Shown: positions 18,553 to 29,668 of the stretch, piece after piece
How positions within the stretch are numbered: position 1 is the stretch's first letter
How the letters are laid out: each line of letters begins with the position of its first letter
Source of the DNA: Planctomycetia bacterium
GTDB taxonomy: Bacteria; Planctomycetota; Planctomycetia; Pirellulales; UBA1268
Length of the DNA stretch: 64,000 nt
Reading direction: 5' to 3'
NCBI GenBank assembly: GCA_026401035.1
Contig: JAPLNR010000057.1
Coordinates: 23,196-87,195, forward strand
The notes under the pieces: generated by a model
Told to the model about the DNA's origin: nothing
The model's input: only the letters and a program-made list of their open reading frames with translations
Databases searched by the model: none
Position numbers and translations under genes: made by a program

Positions 18553-21500
18553 GTGTCGAGGATGCAGCCGATGCCGATGCCAACCCCCGAGGAACTCTGG
18601 AAGCTCGTCGCCGACACCGGGCTCGCCGACCACGACCAGATCGAAGGCCTGCGACGCGAGTTCGGTCGCGACAGCCTGCCTCCCGGCATCGGCGGCGCGG
18701 CCGTGACGGAATTGCTGGCGAAATGGCTGGTACGGCGGAAGGTGCTCACGATCTGGCAGGCCCGCCGGCTGGTTCGCGGTGACCGGGGCCCATTTTTTCT
18801 CGGCGACTATCGGCTCCTGGAACGTCTCGAGACGAGCGGCGCGAAGGGAACGCTCCTGCGGGCCCGTCACGAGCCCTCGGGCCGCGGTGTCTGCCTGATG
18901 CTGCTCGATGCGCCGCTCTGCCGGCAGCTCGAGATCTGGACCGACATCGTGCAACGGACGGGCGCGGCCCACCAGGCGAGCGACCCGATGACGAGCCGCA
19001 CCTGGGCCCTCGAGCAGAGCGGATCGCAACGCTTCATCATCTGCGAGGACGTCGTGGGCACGTCGCTCGCTGCAGAGCTCGCCGCCGGCGGTCCGCTGCC
19101 AATCACGGAGGCAGGGCCGCTTCTTGTGGCCAGCGCCCGCGCGGTGGCCGAACTGCACCGGCTGGGCGTGGTGCATGGCGGCATCTCGCTCGACAGCCTG
19201 AGGCGCGAGCCGCCCGCCAACGGCGGCGGCAATCCCCCGGCTGGCTCCGTGGCCCCGGCGGGCCGGGTGCGACTCCTGCAGTTTCCTCTGGTCGCCGACC
19301 CGCACGTGGTGCCGCAGCGGCCGCCGCTCGACACCCCGGAGTCGATCCAGCGGCTCGGCATGAAGGCCTGCTTCGTGGCTCCCGAACTGCTTCTGCCGGC
19401 GAGCAGTTGCGACGCGCGGAGCGACGTCTACGCATTGGGCTGTGTCTTTCACGCGCTGCTCACGGGCACGCCACCCTGCTGGCAGGGAGACGCCCAGCAG
19501 TCGCTTTCCCAGGCGGCGTTCGTCGGCCCGCCGCCGCTGGGTCCGCCACGGGTGCCGATCGAGGTGGCAACGCTCATCTCCTACATGGTGGCCCACGATC
19601 CGGCGGCCCGTTATGCAACGGCGGCCGATGCGGCCGATGCGATCGCCCTCTGCCTGGGGATGCCAGCCGTGTCACCAACGCTGCCCGTCCAGCGGCCGTT
19701 CATTGCCGCCGCCGCCGCGCAGCCGCAGCCCGCGCTGGCGGCTGCCCGGCCACCACAGGCACCTCCCGTTCAGACGGGAGCGACCGCATGGGAGCCGATC
19801 GTGAATCCGGCAGCATCGGTCGCCCCGCTCAGTCAACGGCCAGCGAAGCCGCGGCGACCGCGATGGGTCGGCCTGGGGTTGGCGGCCGCTGCGGTCGTCA
19901 CCGCAGGGGCTGTCGCGTTCATGTTTCTCCCCGCAACGCCCGAGAAGCCACCAACACCTGCTGAGCCGCCGGCGGTGGCAACGGTCGACGCGCCGACTTC
20001 CGATCCGGATCCGGCGGCCTCGCCACCGGTGCCGGACGAGCCACCGAAACCCAGGCCGTCGGCGGCCACCGAAACTCAGGTCGTCGATTCGGAAACGCTC
20101 CCGTGGGCATCGCCGACCCGCGGAACGCCGCCGACACTCGCCTACCTGCCACCCGGATCGCAACTCATCCTGCTCGCGCGGCCCGCCGACATCACGGCCA
20201 GCGCCGAGGGGCGGCTCTTTCTCCGCGCGCTCGGCCCGCGGGTCGAACAGGCGCTCGAACTGGCCGCGGCGGCTTGCGGCTGTGGCCCGGAGGCCATCGA
20301 TTCGATCCAGGCCGGCTGGCAGGCGGGCGGGCCGGACGAGGTTATTGGCGGCTACGCGATCAGCGGACTCGAGCCGTTTCCAGTCGCTGCCGATCCCGAT
20401 CTCCGTGAGGCAGCCTGGGGAAAAACCGCGGAAACGAAACTGGAGGGCGAGACCATCCACGTCGGGCCGTCACTCGCCTTCTGGCTTCCTTCTCGGGCGG
20501 CGGGGCAGGTACTCGTCGCGGCGCCCGAAAAGCTACTTCTCGAAATGCTCGAGTCCGATCGCCAGGCCGAGGAGAATCGCGGCACAGAGGTGGCGGACGA
20601 TGCAAAGCCCGCTGCCGGCCGGCGGGAGCAACTCGAGGCGAATCTGTCGCCCGATCTCGAGGCCCTGGTCGGCATGCTCGATGGCACCCGCCACGTCACG
20701 CTCTTCGGCTCTCCCAACTACCTTCTGCACGACGGCCGGCCGGTCTTCGCCGGGCCATTGGCGAAGCTGATCGATCCGCTCGGCGGGTTTCTGGGCAGCG
20801 ACCTGCAGGCGGCCGCACTGTCGCTGCACTGCGGCGAGAATTTCTACATCGAACTCGACTGTATCGCCCCGACCCGCACGCCCGCCAGGAAACTGGCGGA
20901 CACGCTCGCCACAAAAATCGACTCCCTCGCCGACTCGATTGAGAACTACTGCAACACGCTCGATCCGCATCCCTACGGCCGCAAGCTCGTGATGCGTCTG
21001 CCACGGATGCTCAGCGTCGTGGCTGGCAGCCTGCGGTTTGGCGGCGAGGGCAGGGGGGTGATTGTGAACTGCCATCTGCCGGAGCATGCGGCCCACAATC
21101 TCGTGCTGGCCGCGGAACTCGCCATCGAACAGCCCCCCGGCGCCGCGGCCACGGCCATGGCCGGCCAGCCCGCCGCCACTGCCACGCCACAGTCGGCCCG
21201 CGACCGGGTGCAGAAAAAGATTTCGTTGGTCTTCGCCCGGGACACGCTCGAGAAATCGATCCAGATGATTGCCGACGAAATCGGCATGCCGATCGAGATC
21301 GTCGGGAAGGATCTGGAACTCGAAGGCATCACGAAGAACCAGTCGTTCGGCCTCGAGGAACGGGATCAGACGGCCGATGCAGTCCTGCGAACGATCCTTG
21401 CCAAGAGCAACCCGGACGGCAAACTGGTTTATGTGTTCCGCGCGAAGGACGGCGCGGAGGTGATCGAGATCACGACCCGTGCGGCAGCCGCCAAGCGTGG

Positions 21501-21579
21501 CGACACGCTGCCGCCCGGGTTCGAGAAGGGCCCGGCGGCCGGCGCACCACCTGAGAAACCGGAGAAGAAAAAGAAATGA
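18553..21579 (+). CDS. membrane-anchored pseudokinase with C-terminal STN-like domain
   Basis: A 1008-residue protein. Residues 1-75 match the helical segment found before many planctomycete Ser/Thr kinases. A kinase-like domain follows (about 78-370), but the catalytic residues are gone: no beta-3 lysine in the expected strand, the catalytic loop reads [11 protein letters not shown] instead of an HRD loop, and there is no DFG. The structural motifs APE (276-278) and RSDVYALG are kept. A single membrane helix lies at about 438-459, followed by a Pro/Ala linker, a domain I do not recognise (about 520-870), and a C-terminal module (about 888-955) resembling the STN/secretin short domain. The tail ends in Lys. 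Its stop overlaps aroF by 4 bp, so the two are co-translated. The function is probably signalling or scaffolding across the membrane; this is inference. Confidence 0.8.
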   Translation: MSRMQPMPMPTPEELWKLVADTGLADHDQIEGLRREFGRDSLPPGIGGAAVTELLAKWLVRRKVLTIWQARRLVRGDRGPFFLGDYRLLERLETSGAKGTLLRARHEPSGRGVCLMLLDAPLCRQLEIWTDIVQRTGAAHQASDPMTSRTWALEQSGSQRFIICEDVVGTSLAAELAAGGPLPITEAGPLLVASARAVAELHRLGVVHGGISLDSLRREPPANGGGNPPAGSVAPAGRVRLLQFPLVADPHVVPQRPPLDTPESIQRLGMKACFVAPELLLPASSCDARSDVYALGCVFHALLTGTPPCWQGDAQQSLSQAAFVGPPPLGPPRVPIEVATLISYMVAHDPAARYATAADAADAIALCLGMPAVSPTLPVQRPFIAAAAAQPQPALAAARPPQAPPVQTGATAWEPIVNPAASVAPLSQRPAKPRRPRWVGLGLAAAAVVTAGAVAFMFLPATPEKPPTPAEPPAVATVDAPTSDPDPAASPPVPDEPPKPRPSAATETQVVDSETLPWASPTRGTPPTLAYLPPGSQLILLARPADITASAEGRLFLRALGPRVEQALELAAAACGCGPEAIDSIQAGWQAGGPDEVIGGYAISGLEPFPVAADPDLREAAWGKTAETKLEGETIHVGPSLAFWLPSRAAGQVLVAAPEKLLLEMLESDRQAEENRGTEVADDAKPAAGRREQLEANLSPDLEALVGMLDGTRHVTLFGSPNYLLHDGRPVFAGPLAKLIDPLGGFLGSDLQAAALSLHCGENFYIELDCIAPTRTPARKLADTLATKIDSLADSIENYCNTLDPHPYGRKLVMRLPRMLSVVAGSLRFGGEGRGVIVNCHLPEHAAHNLVLAAELAIEQPPGAAATAMAGQPAATATPQSARDRVQKKISLVFARDTLEKSIQMIADEIGMPIEIVGKDLELEGITKNQSFGLEERDQTADAVLRTILAKSNPDGKLVYVFRAKDGAEVIEITTRAAAAKRGDTLPPGFEKGPAAGAPPEKPEKKKK

Positions 21580-22592
21580 TCATCGTCATGCAGGCGGGCA
21601 CGGCCCCGGCCGATCTCGACCGGGTGGTGGCTCGCGTCGAGGCGTTGAAACTCCGTCCGCACGTGATCGTGGGGACGGAGCGGACGGTGGTCGCCGTGGT
21701 CGGCGATGAACGCGATGCCATGGGGGCCGGATTTGAGATGCTGCCCGGCGTGGCCTCCGTTCTGCCGATCCTCGCGCCCTATAAGGTGGCCAGCCGCGAG
21801 GTTCAGGCCGAGCCGACGATCGTGACGGCGGGACCGCTCGTGGTCGGCGGAAAGTCGATCGGCGTGATTGCCGGCCCCTGCTCGGTCGAGAGCAGCGAGC
21901 AGATCGTCGGTACAGCCCGCGCCGTGAAGGCGGCCGGGGCCACGGGACTGCGTGGCGGGGCGTTCAAGCCGCGGACGAGCCCCTACAGTTTCCAGGGCAT
22001 GAAGGAGCGGGGGCTCGAACTGCTGGCCGAGGCGCGGGCCGAGACGGGCCTGGCGATCGTGACGGAGGTGGTGGCCCCCGAGGATGTTCCGCTCGTGGTC
22101 CAGTATGCCGACGTGCTGCAGGTGGGAGCCCGCAACATGCAGAACTACCGCCTGCTCGAGGCGGTGGGCCGCACACAGACGCCCGTGCTCCTGAAACGCG
22201 GGCCGGCGGCGACCGTGGAGGAACTGCTGCTCGCGGCCGAATACATTCTCGACGCCGGCAATCGGCAGGTGATGCTCTGCGAGAGGGGCATCCGCACCTT
22301 CGAGGCACACACCCGATTCACGCTCCCGCTGGCGACTGTTCCCTGGCTGCATGCGCGAACCCACCTCCCGGTGGTCGTCGACCCCAGCCACGGCACGGGT
22401 CACGCGAACCTCGTCGAGAGCATGGCGGCGGCGAGCGTGGCGGCCGGCGCCGACGGCCTGATCATCGAGGTGCACCCCGATCCCAAGTGCGCCTCGAGCG
22501 ACGGCGCCCAAACGCTCGACTTCGCCGCCTTCGAAAGGATGATGCAGGTCTGCCGCCGCGTCGCCGAGGCGGTCGGCCGCACGCTGGCATAG
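21576..22592 (+). CDS. aroF: 3-deoxy-7-phosphoheptulonate (DAHP) synthase
   Basis: The 338-residue enzyme condenses phosphoenolpyruvate with erythrose-4-phosphate, the entry step to aromatic amino acids. Residues 1 to about 65 form the ferredoxin-like regulatory domain of the type I-beta class (Thermotoga/Bacillus-like). The barrel carries [38 protein letters not shown] and [10 protein letters not shown]. The regulatory domain implies allosteric control by aromatic amino acids. Its ATG overlaps the stop of the pseudokinase gene. A hairpin at 22600-22626 follows the stop. Confidence 0.95.
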   Translation: MIIVMQAGTAPADLDRVVARVEALKLRPHVIVGTERTVVAVVGDERDAMGAGFEMLPGVASVLPILAPYKVASREVQAEPTIVTAGPLVVGGKSIGVIAGPCSVESSEQIVGTARAVKAAGATGLRGGAFKPRTSPYSFQGMKERGLELLAEARAETGLAIVTEVVAPEDVPLVVQYADVLQVGARNMQNYRLLEAVGRTQTPVLLKRGPAATVEELLLAAEYILDAGNRQVMLCERGIRTFEAHTRFTLPLATVPWLHARTHLPVVVDPSHGTGHANLVESMAAASVAAGADGLIIEVHPDPKCASSDGAQTLDFAAFERMMQVCRRVAEAVGRTLA

Positions 22593-22599
22593 CCGCGCC

Positions 22600-22626
22600 G
22601 GCTCGGGGCTGCCCATGCCCCGAGCC
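22600..22626. terminator. hairpin between convergent aroF and mgtE
   Basis: The stem GGCTCGGGGC pairs with GCCCCGAGCC across the 7-nt loop TGCCCAT (10 bp, perfect). It sits between two convergent genes and may end transcription from either side, although no T-tract follows. The core GGGGCTGCCCATGCCCC matches the ends of family A elements, so it may be a minimal relic of one. Confidence 0.5.
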
Positions 22627-22629
22627 TCC

Positions 22630-24014
22630 CTATCCGAGCAGGGCGAGCGAGATTGCCGTGTAGAGCACGATGCCCACGGCGTCGACGATCGCCGACACGA
22701 AGGGGTTGCTCATCAGCGCGGGATCGAGACCGATCGACCGGAAGAGCAGCGGGAGCAGCGAGCCAACGAGCGTGCCCATCATCACGACCCCCATGATCGT
22801 GAGCGGGATGACGAGCGCCTCCACGGGCCCCGGGGCGTAGACGAGCGCCAGCAGGTAGCCGGGCATGGCCAACAGCGCGCCGAGCAGGAGCCCGAGCACG
22901 CACTCGCGTTTCAGAATCCGCGGCCAGTCGGAAAGCTTGCAGTCGCCGTTGGAGAGCGCGGTGATGATGAGCGTGGCCGACTGGTTGCCGGAGTTGCCGC
23001 CGCTGGCGATCACCAGCGGAATGAAGGCGATGAGCCAGGCATGCGTGATCGGCGAGCGGGCCATCACCATCGCCGTGATGGCCGCCGTCGCGAAGAGAAT
23101 CGTGAGCCACACGCCGCGCTTCCAGGTCATCGAGACGAGCGCGGCCTCGAGGTAGCTCTCGCCCAGGGGGGCGATGGCGGCGATCCGCTGGGCGTCGTCG
23201 GTGGCGTCCTGCCGCACGGCATCGAGGACGTCGTCGTGGGTGACGATGCCGACCAGGCGGTTGTGCTCGTCCACGACCGGGATGGCGATGAAGTCGAAGC
23301 GGGCGAGCTTCTCCACCACCCGTTCGCGCGGTTCCTCGACCCGCACGCTGATCGGGTCGCGTTGCATCAGTTCCGAGACGAGGGCCGTGGGCTTGGCGAG
23401 AATCAGGTCGCGGAGCGACACGAATCCGACGAGCTTGCGTTCGGCATCGAGCACGTAGATGTAGTAGATCGACTCGCTGTTGGGGGCCTGCGTTCGCAGC
23501 CGGGTGACCGCCTCGCCGGCCGTGATGTCGGCCGGGAGCGAGGCATATTCCGTCGTCATCAGCGCCCCTGCCGAATCCTCGGGGCAGGAGAGGAGCATGC
23601 GGATGTCGTGCCGCTCCGCCTTCGCGACCAGCGGCAGGATCTCCTCGACGAGTTCCGGGCGAGTTCGCGCAGGAGGTCGTCGCGGTTGTCGGCCGCCATC
23701 CATTCGAGCAGGGGGCCGAGATGCTGGCGGTCGGCCGCCTTTACGAGCTCCACCTGCCGCGGCATCGGGTAATACGGGAAAATCTCCGCCTGCCGCCCGA
23801 CCGGCACGGTGTCGAGCAGCTGCCAGATCTCCCGGTCATCGAGCCCCTCGGAAAATTCCGCCACGGTGGCCGGATGCAATTCCTCGCCCACTTCACGGAG
23901 CCCGATCGCATCGCCTTCGGCGAGCATCACGCGGAGCTCGGGGATCAGGAGGGGATTGGCGGTGACCATGGCGCGGACGACGGAGACGGGACGACTATAC
24001 TGGTCGGTCGCCAC
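22630..24014 (-). pseudogene. mgtE: magnesium transporter MgtE, interrupted by a -1 frameshift
   Basis: Two reading frames together make one complete MgtE. The N-terminal part (24014 to about 23658) holds the MgtE_N regulatory domain (ELHPATVAEFSEGLDD and later MAADNRDDLLREL). The remainder, in another frame, continues RPELVEEILP and carries the two CBS domains and five transmembrane helices with the signature ASGGNSGNQSATLIITAL. Adding a single C to the CCC run at 23657-23659 (GGG on the plus strand) would give LREL-APELVEEIL and restore the protein. It is a real mutation or a sequencing error. GTG at 24014 or ATG at 23969 could be the start. MgtE imports Mg2+ and closes when cytosolic Mg2+ is high. 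Confidence 0.88.
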
Positions 24015-24059
24015 GAGCGCTGGCGGTGCGGCGGGAGATCGACAAGCGGTCAGTATGCC

Positions 24060-25451
24060 ATGAATGCATCCAGAGTCGAATGCGGATCGACGCGGTGGTG
24101 GCGACAGGCAGCCCTTCTGCTGGCGTCATTTGTGCCGCTGACCGCCCCCGGCGCCGAGGCGGCGGATGCCGCGCGGGGCAGGGAGCTGCTGCTTACGAAG
24201 CCGTATCTCCCCGCCGACTTCGATCAGGACGTCTTCGATCAGCTCTGGACGTTGTGGCCGGAGCCGCTCCGCAACCGGGCGGAAAAAGCGCCGGTGGAGG
24301 AGCGGCGGCGCATGGCGATGGAGCGGTATGGCCTCACGCCCCATCCGGACGAGCCCTCGCGACCGCTGCAATACGTGGTGGGCAGGGACGGTCTCTGGAC
24401 GATGAACTGCCTGGCCTGCCACCAAGGGCAGGTCGACGGACGCGTGATTCCGGGCCTGCCCAACTCCAACTACGCCCTCGAGACGCTCACCGAGGAGGTT
24501 CGGCTGGTGAAGGTGAAGCAGCGGAAGCCGTTCGGACACATGGATCTGGGCTCGCTCCTGCTGCCACTGGGCACGACCAACGGCACCACCAATGCGGTGA
24601 TTTTTGGCGTGGCGCTCATGCGGCATCGTGACCAAGACCTGAACATCATCCAGCGGCCGCCCCGGTTCGATCTCGTCCATCACGACATGGACGCACCCGC
24701 CTGGTGGCATGCCCGGAAGAAGACGGGCATCTACGCCGACGGCTTCGCACCGAAGGGGCATCGGATGCTGATGCAGTTTCTACTCGTCAAGGAAAACGGC
24801 CCCGGAAAGTTCGCCGACTGGGAGGACGACTTTCGCGACATCGGGGCCTGGATCGATTCGCTCGAGTCGCCGCCGTGGCCGTGGGGGAGCGACGCGGGGC
24901 TGGCGGAGCAGGGCCGGGAGGTGTTTGCCACGCACTGCGCCTCCTGCCATGGATCATACGGCCCCGACGCGAGCTACCCGGAAAAGGTCGTCGCGATCGA
25001 GGAGATCGGCACCGACCGCGTGCGGTTCGACTCGCTCACGACCAAGGATCGCAGTGATCTCAACGAGAGCTGGTTCGGACACCGCGGCCAGGATGCCGAG
25101 CGGCTGCGAAACCGGGAGCCGCCCACCGGCTACATCGCCCCGCCGCTCGACGGCCTCTGGGCCACCGCACCCTACTTCCACAACGGCTCTGTTCCCACGC
25201 TCTGGCACCTGCTGCATCCGGCGCAGCGTCCTGCGGTCTGGCAGCGCGCGCCAACGGGCTACGACCGGAGCCGCGCCGGCCTCGAGATCGAGGAACTTGC
25301 CGCCATGCCGCCGGGCAAGCTCACGTCCGCCGAACGCCGCACCTGGTTCGACACCTCGAAGCCCGGCAAGTCAGCCGCCGGCCACGACTTTCCCGACGCG
25401 CTCGACGAGGATGAAAAAACCGCCCTGCTTGAATACTTGAAGACGCTGTAG
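24060..25451 (+). CDS. RoxA-like dihaem c-type cytochrome (peroxidase-related)
   Basis: The 463-residue protein starts with a signal peptide (QAALLLASFVPL, cleavage near APGAEA) and has two haem c sites, CLACH and CASCH, about 170 residues apart. The segment PPLDGLWATAPYFHNGSVPT is characteristic of the MauG/RoxA-type dihaem peroxidase superfamily. It acts in the periplasm; the oxidised substrate cannot be read from the sequence. Members of this superfamily include rubber oxygenase RoxA and bacterial cytochrome c peroxidase. It is a single gene between the divergent mgtE and a family B repeat. Confidence 0.88.
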   Translation: MNASRVECGSTRWWRQAALLLASFVPLTAPGAEAADAARGRELLLTKPYLPADFDQDVFDQLWTLWPEPLRNRAEKAPVEERRRMAMERYGLTPHPDEPSRPLQYVVGRDGLWTMNCLACHQGQVDGRVIPGLPNSNYALETLTEEVRLVKVKQRKPFGHMDLGSLLLPLGTTNGTTNAVIFGVALMRHRDQDLNIIQRPPRFDLVHHDMDAPAWWHARKKTGIYADGFAPKGHRMLMQFLLVKENGPGKFADWEDDFRDIGAWIDSLESPPWPWGSDAGLAEQGREVFATHCASCHGSYGPDASYPEKVVAIEEIGTDRVRFDSLTTKDRSDLNESWFGHRGQDAERLRNREPPTGYIAPPLDGLWATAPYFHNGSVPTLWHLLHPAQRPAVWQRAPTGYDRSRAGLEIEELAAMPPGKLTSAERRTWFDTSKPGKSAAGHDFPDALDEDEKTALLEYLKTL

Positions 25452-25467
25452 TGATCCAAACCCGATG

Positions 25468-25598
25468 CTGAGGAGCCGGGATCGGCGGAAGCTTGAGGAG
25501 CATTGGAGTTTTCGCTCGTTCAAGGTCAGCGCTGCCGCGCGGCCCCGGTGCGAAAAATCCACGCGACGAGACTTCTGCCGTCCTGGCGACCAATGCGG
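25468..25598 (+). repeat. family B dispersed repeat, copy 2
   Basis: The 131-bp element lies 17 bp after the dihaem cytochrome stop and 86 bp before thiC. It starts CTGAGGAGCCGGGATCGG and ends GGCGACCAATGCGG, with the shared block GCGAAAAATCCACGCGACG. Short open frames inside it have no support. Confidence 0.8.
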
Positions 25599-25665
25599 CC
25601 AGGAAGCACATGCTGCGCGCATCGCGTTTCCATCTGTTAATCTATTCAGCCACCTGGTTCTGTAG

Positions 25666-27479
<1,814 letters not shown>

Positions 27480-27508
27480 GGGGGCCTCGGCGGGCTCTTT
27501 TCGGCGTG

Positions 27509-29107
27509 TTATTTTCTGGCCCAGCCAGTGCCGTCGGGGCGGTCTTCGAGCACGACGCCGGCTTCGGTGAGCTTGTTTCTCACGAGGTCGGCCGTCGCGA
27601 AATCCTTGCCGGACCGGGCCCGGGCGCGAATCTCGATGATCAGTTCCATCAGTGTGCCCACGAGCGCCTCGTCGGCGCCGCCGGCCTTGGCCTGCGGCGC
27701 TTTCAGAAACAGGCCCAGCGTGCCGGTGAGTTCCCGGAGCACGAGCAGCATCGCGTCGAGCGTCGCGAGTTCCGCGGCGGGCTTCTTGGCCTCGAGCGCG
27801 TGCTGATCGATGAACTTGTTGGCGACACGAACGAAGTCAAAGAGCGTCGCCATGCCGATCGCCGTGTTGAAGTCATCGTCCATCGCGGCCAGGAATTTTT
27901 CCCGCAGGGCTTTGACTTCGTCGCCGGCGGCTTCGACCGCCGCATCGCCCGCGCGGCGGTTGCGGCAGGGCAGGGGGTAGAAGGACTTCCCCGTGATCCG
28001 CTCGTAGCGGGCAAAGAGCCGCTCGAAGGCCTCCATCGCCCGGGCGCTCTCGCCCAGCGGCTCTTCGCCGAAGTGGATCGGGCTGCGGTAGTGCGTCGAG
28101 ACGAGCAGCACGCGGATCACCTCGGGCCGGTGCCGGGCGAGGAGGTTCTTGAACGGCTCCGCGCCGGTCGACTTCGAGATCTTCGTGGCGGCTTGCGCGG
28201 CCGCGTCGTCTGCGGTCGACTCGGCTTCACCGGCACCGCGCGGCCGCCCGCCCACCTTGCCGGCGGCGCCGGCCGCCTGCATGAGTCCGTTGTGCATCCA
28301 GAACGTCGCCATCGGGCAGTCGTGGAGCGACTCGCTCTGCGCGATCTCGTTCTCATGGTGGGGGAAGACGAGGTCGAGGCCGCCGCCGTGAATGTCGAAA
28401 TGGGGCCCGAGGATCGCCTGGCACATCGCGGAGCACTCGATATGCCAGCCCGGCCGGCCCGGCCCCCAGGGGCTTTCCCACGACGGCTCCCCCGCCTTCG
28501 CCTTCTTCCAGAGGGCGAAGTCGGCGGCGGACCGCTTCCGTTCGGCGGTCGAGCCGCCCTCGCCCTGCGTGCTGTCGATGGAGCGGTTGGTGAGCTTGCC
28601 GTAGTCGGGATCTCGAGTGACGTCGAAGTAGACGTCGCCATCGCTCGCATAGGCGCAGCCCTTGGCGATCAGCCCCTCGATGAAGGTGATGATCGTGCCG
28701 ATGTGTTCAGTGGCCTTCGGCATCACGTCGATGCCCGTGACCCCGAGGCAGGCGAGGTTTTCGAGATAGTCGGTGGTCATCTCCGCGGCGAGCTTCGCCA
28801 TCGTCGTGCCGCGGGCGGTGCTCTCGGCGATGATCTTGTCGTCGACGTCGGTGATGTTCACGACCCACGTCACCTGCCAGCCGGAGTATTCGAGGTAGCG
28901 CTTCACGGTGTCGAAGATCACCGGGCCCACCATGTGGCCGATGTGGCTCGGCTTGTAGACCGTCGGACCGCAGAGATACATGCCGACCCGGCCCGGCTGC
29001 ACCGTGACCAGCGCCGCCTTCCTCTTCGTCAGGGTGCTGTAGATCTCGATCTTCGGCAGCGGGCCGGCCGCGCCTCCCGCCGTCTGACTTGCTGCCGCCG
29101 TTGCCAT
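27509..29107 (-). CDS. cysS: cysteinyl-tRNA synthetase
   Basis: The 532-residue class I synthetase charges tRNA-Cys. It has the Zn/active-site segment MYLCGPTVYKPSHIGHM (HIGH motif), GWHIECSAM and FPHHENEIAQSE. The KMSKS loop reads KISKS. Ahead of it is an insertion of roughly 30 residues rich in Ala and Gly (from GAAGKVGG to AAQAATK), which makes it longer than the usual 460-490 residues. The ATG at 29107 follows a GGAGAC site. It is 31 bp downstream of ispF on the same strand, a gene pairing seen in many bacteria. Confidence 0.95.
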   Translation of the reverse strand: MATAAASQTAGGAAGPLPKIEIYSTLTKRKAALVTVQPGRVGMYLCGPTVYKPSHIGHMVGPVIFDTVKRYLEYSGWQVTWVVNITDVDDKIIAESTARGTTMAKLAAEMTTDYLENLACLGVTGIDVMPKATEHIGTIITFIEGLIAKGCAYASDGDVYFDVTRDPDYGKLTNRSIDSTQGEGGSTAERKRSAADFALWKKAKAGEPSWESPWGPGRPGWHIECSAMCQAILGPHFDIHGGGLDLVFPHHENEIAQSESLHDCPMATFWMHNGLMQAAGAAGKVGGRPRGAGEAESTADDAAAQAATKISKSTGAEPFKNLLARHRPEVIRVLLVSTHYRSPIHFGEEPLGESARAMEAFERLFARYERITGKSFYPLPCRNRRAGDAAVEAAGDEVKALREKFLAAMDDDFNTAIGMATLFDFVRVANKFIDQHALEAKKPAAELATLDAMLLVLRELTGTLGLFLKAPQAKAGGADEALVGTLMELIIEIRARARSGKDFATADLVRNKLTEAGVVLEDRPDGTGWARK

Positions 29108-29138
29108 GTCGACTTTTGTCTCCACTCGTCTGGTTCGT

Positions 29139-29618
29139 TCAACCGTTTCGTTCAATCAACGCCACGCACTCGGCCGCGATCGCCTCTTCCCTGCCGATGG
29201 GGCCGACGCCCTCACCGGTCTTGGCCTTGAGCCAGACCGCCTCGGTGCCGACGCCGAGAATTCCGGCGATCCGCTCACGGATCAGTTGCCTGTGCGGAAG
29301 GATTTTGGGCCGCTGGGCGAAAATCACGCAATCCAGATTTACGATCCGCCAGCCGGCGGCGAGCACCCGCCCAAGCGCCGCCTGGAGCATGCCCGCCGAG
29401 TCACGCCCCTTGTTGGCGGGGTCGGTGTCGGGAAAAAGCTCGCCGATGTCGCCGAGCGCCGCGGCGCCGAGCAGGGCGTCGGTGATCGCATGCAGGAGCA
29501 CGTCGGCATCGCTGTGGCCGAGCGCCTGCCGGTCGTGCGGGATGGCGATGCCACCGAGCATGAGCCCGGCGCCGGGGCCGAGCCGGTGCGTGTCGTGTCC
29601 AAGGCCGATCCGAAACAT
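29139..29618 (-). CDS. ispF: 2-C-methyl-D-erythritol 2,4-cyclodiphosphate synthase
   Basis: The 159-residue MEP-pathway enzyme forms MEcPP, a precursor of isoprenoids. It starts MFRIGLGHDTHRL with the zinc ligands Asp8 and His10, followed by GHSDADVLLHAITDALLG with the third ligand His. ELFPDTDP and LKAKTGEGVGPIG complete the family pattern. The length is typical. It precedes cysS with a short gap, suggesting a shared transcript. Confidence 0.96.
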   Translation of the reverse strand: MFRIGLGHDTHRLGPGAGLMLGGIAIPHDRQALGHSDADVLLHAITDALLGAAALGDIGELFPDTDPANKGRDSAGMLQAALGRVLAAGWRIVNLDCVIFAQRPKILPHRQLIRERIAGILGVGTEAVWLKAKTGEGVGPIGREEAIAAECVALIERNG

Positions 29619-29668
29619 ACCGCTTGAGTCTCCGTTAAGCCGGTGTCGTTTTCCCCTATACTCGCCGC

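Noticed and set aside
23559..24014. A separate small gene made of the MgtE N-terminal domain alone
   Set aside because: Its last 30 residues are Arg/Ser-rich out-of-frame translation, and the missing domain continues at once in the other frame, so a frameshifted single gene explains both pieces.
25465..25665. Small frame reading RSRDRRKLEEH, also seen at 10208-10264
   Set aside because: It follows the repeat family B and not any gene; the copies diverge with length changes that break the frame.
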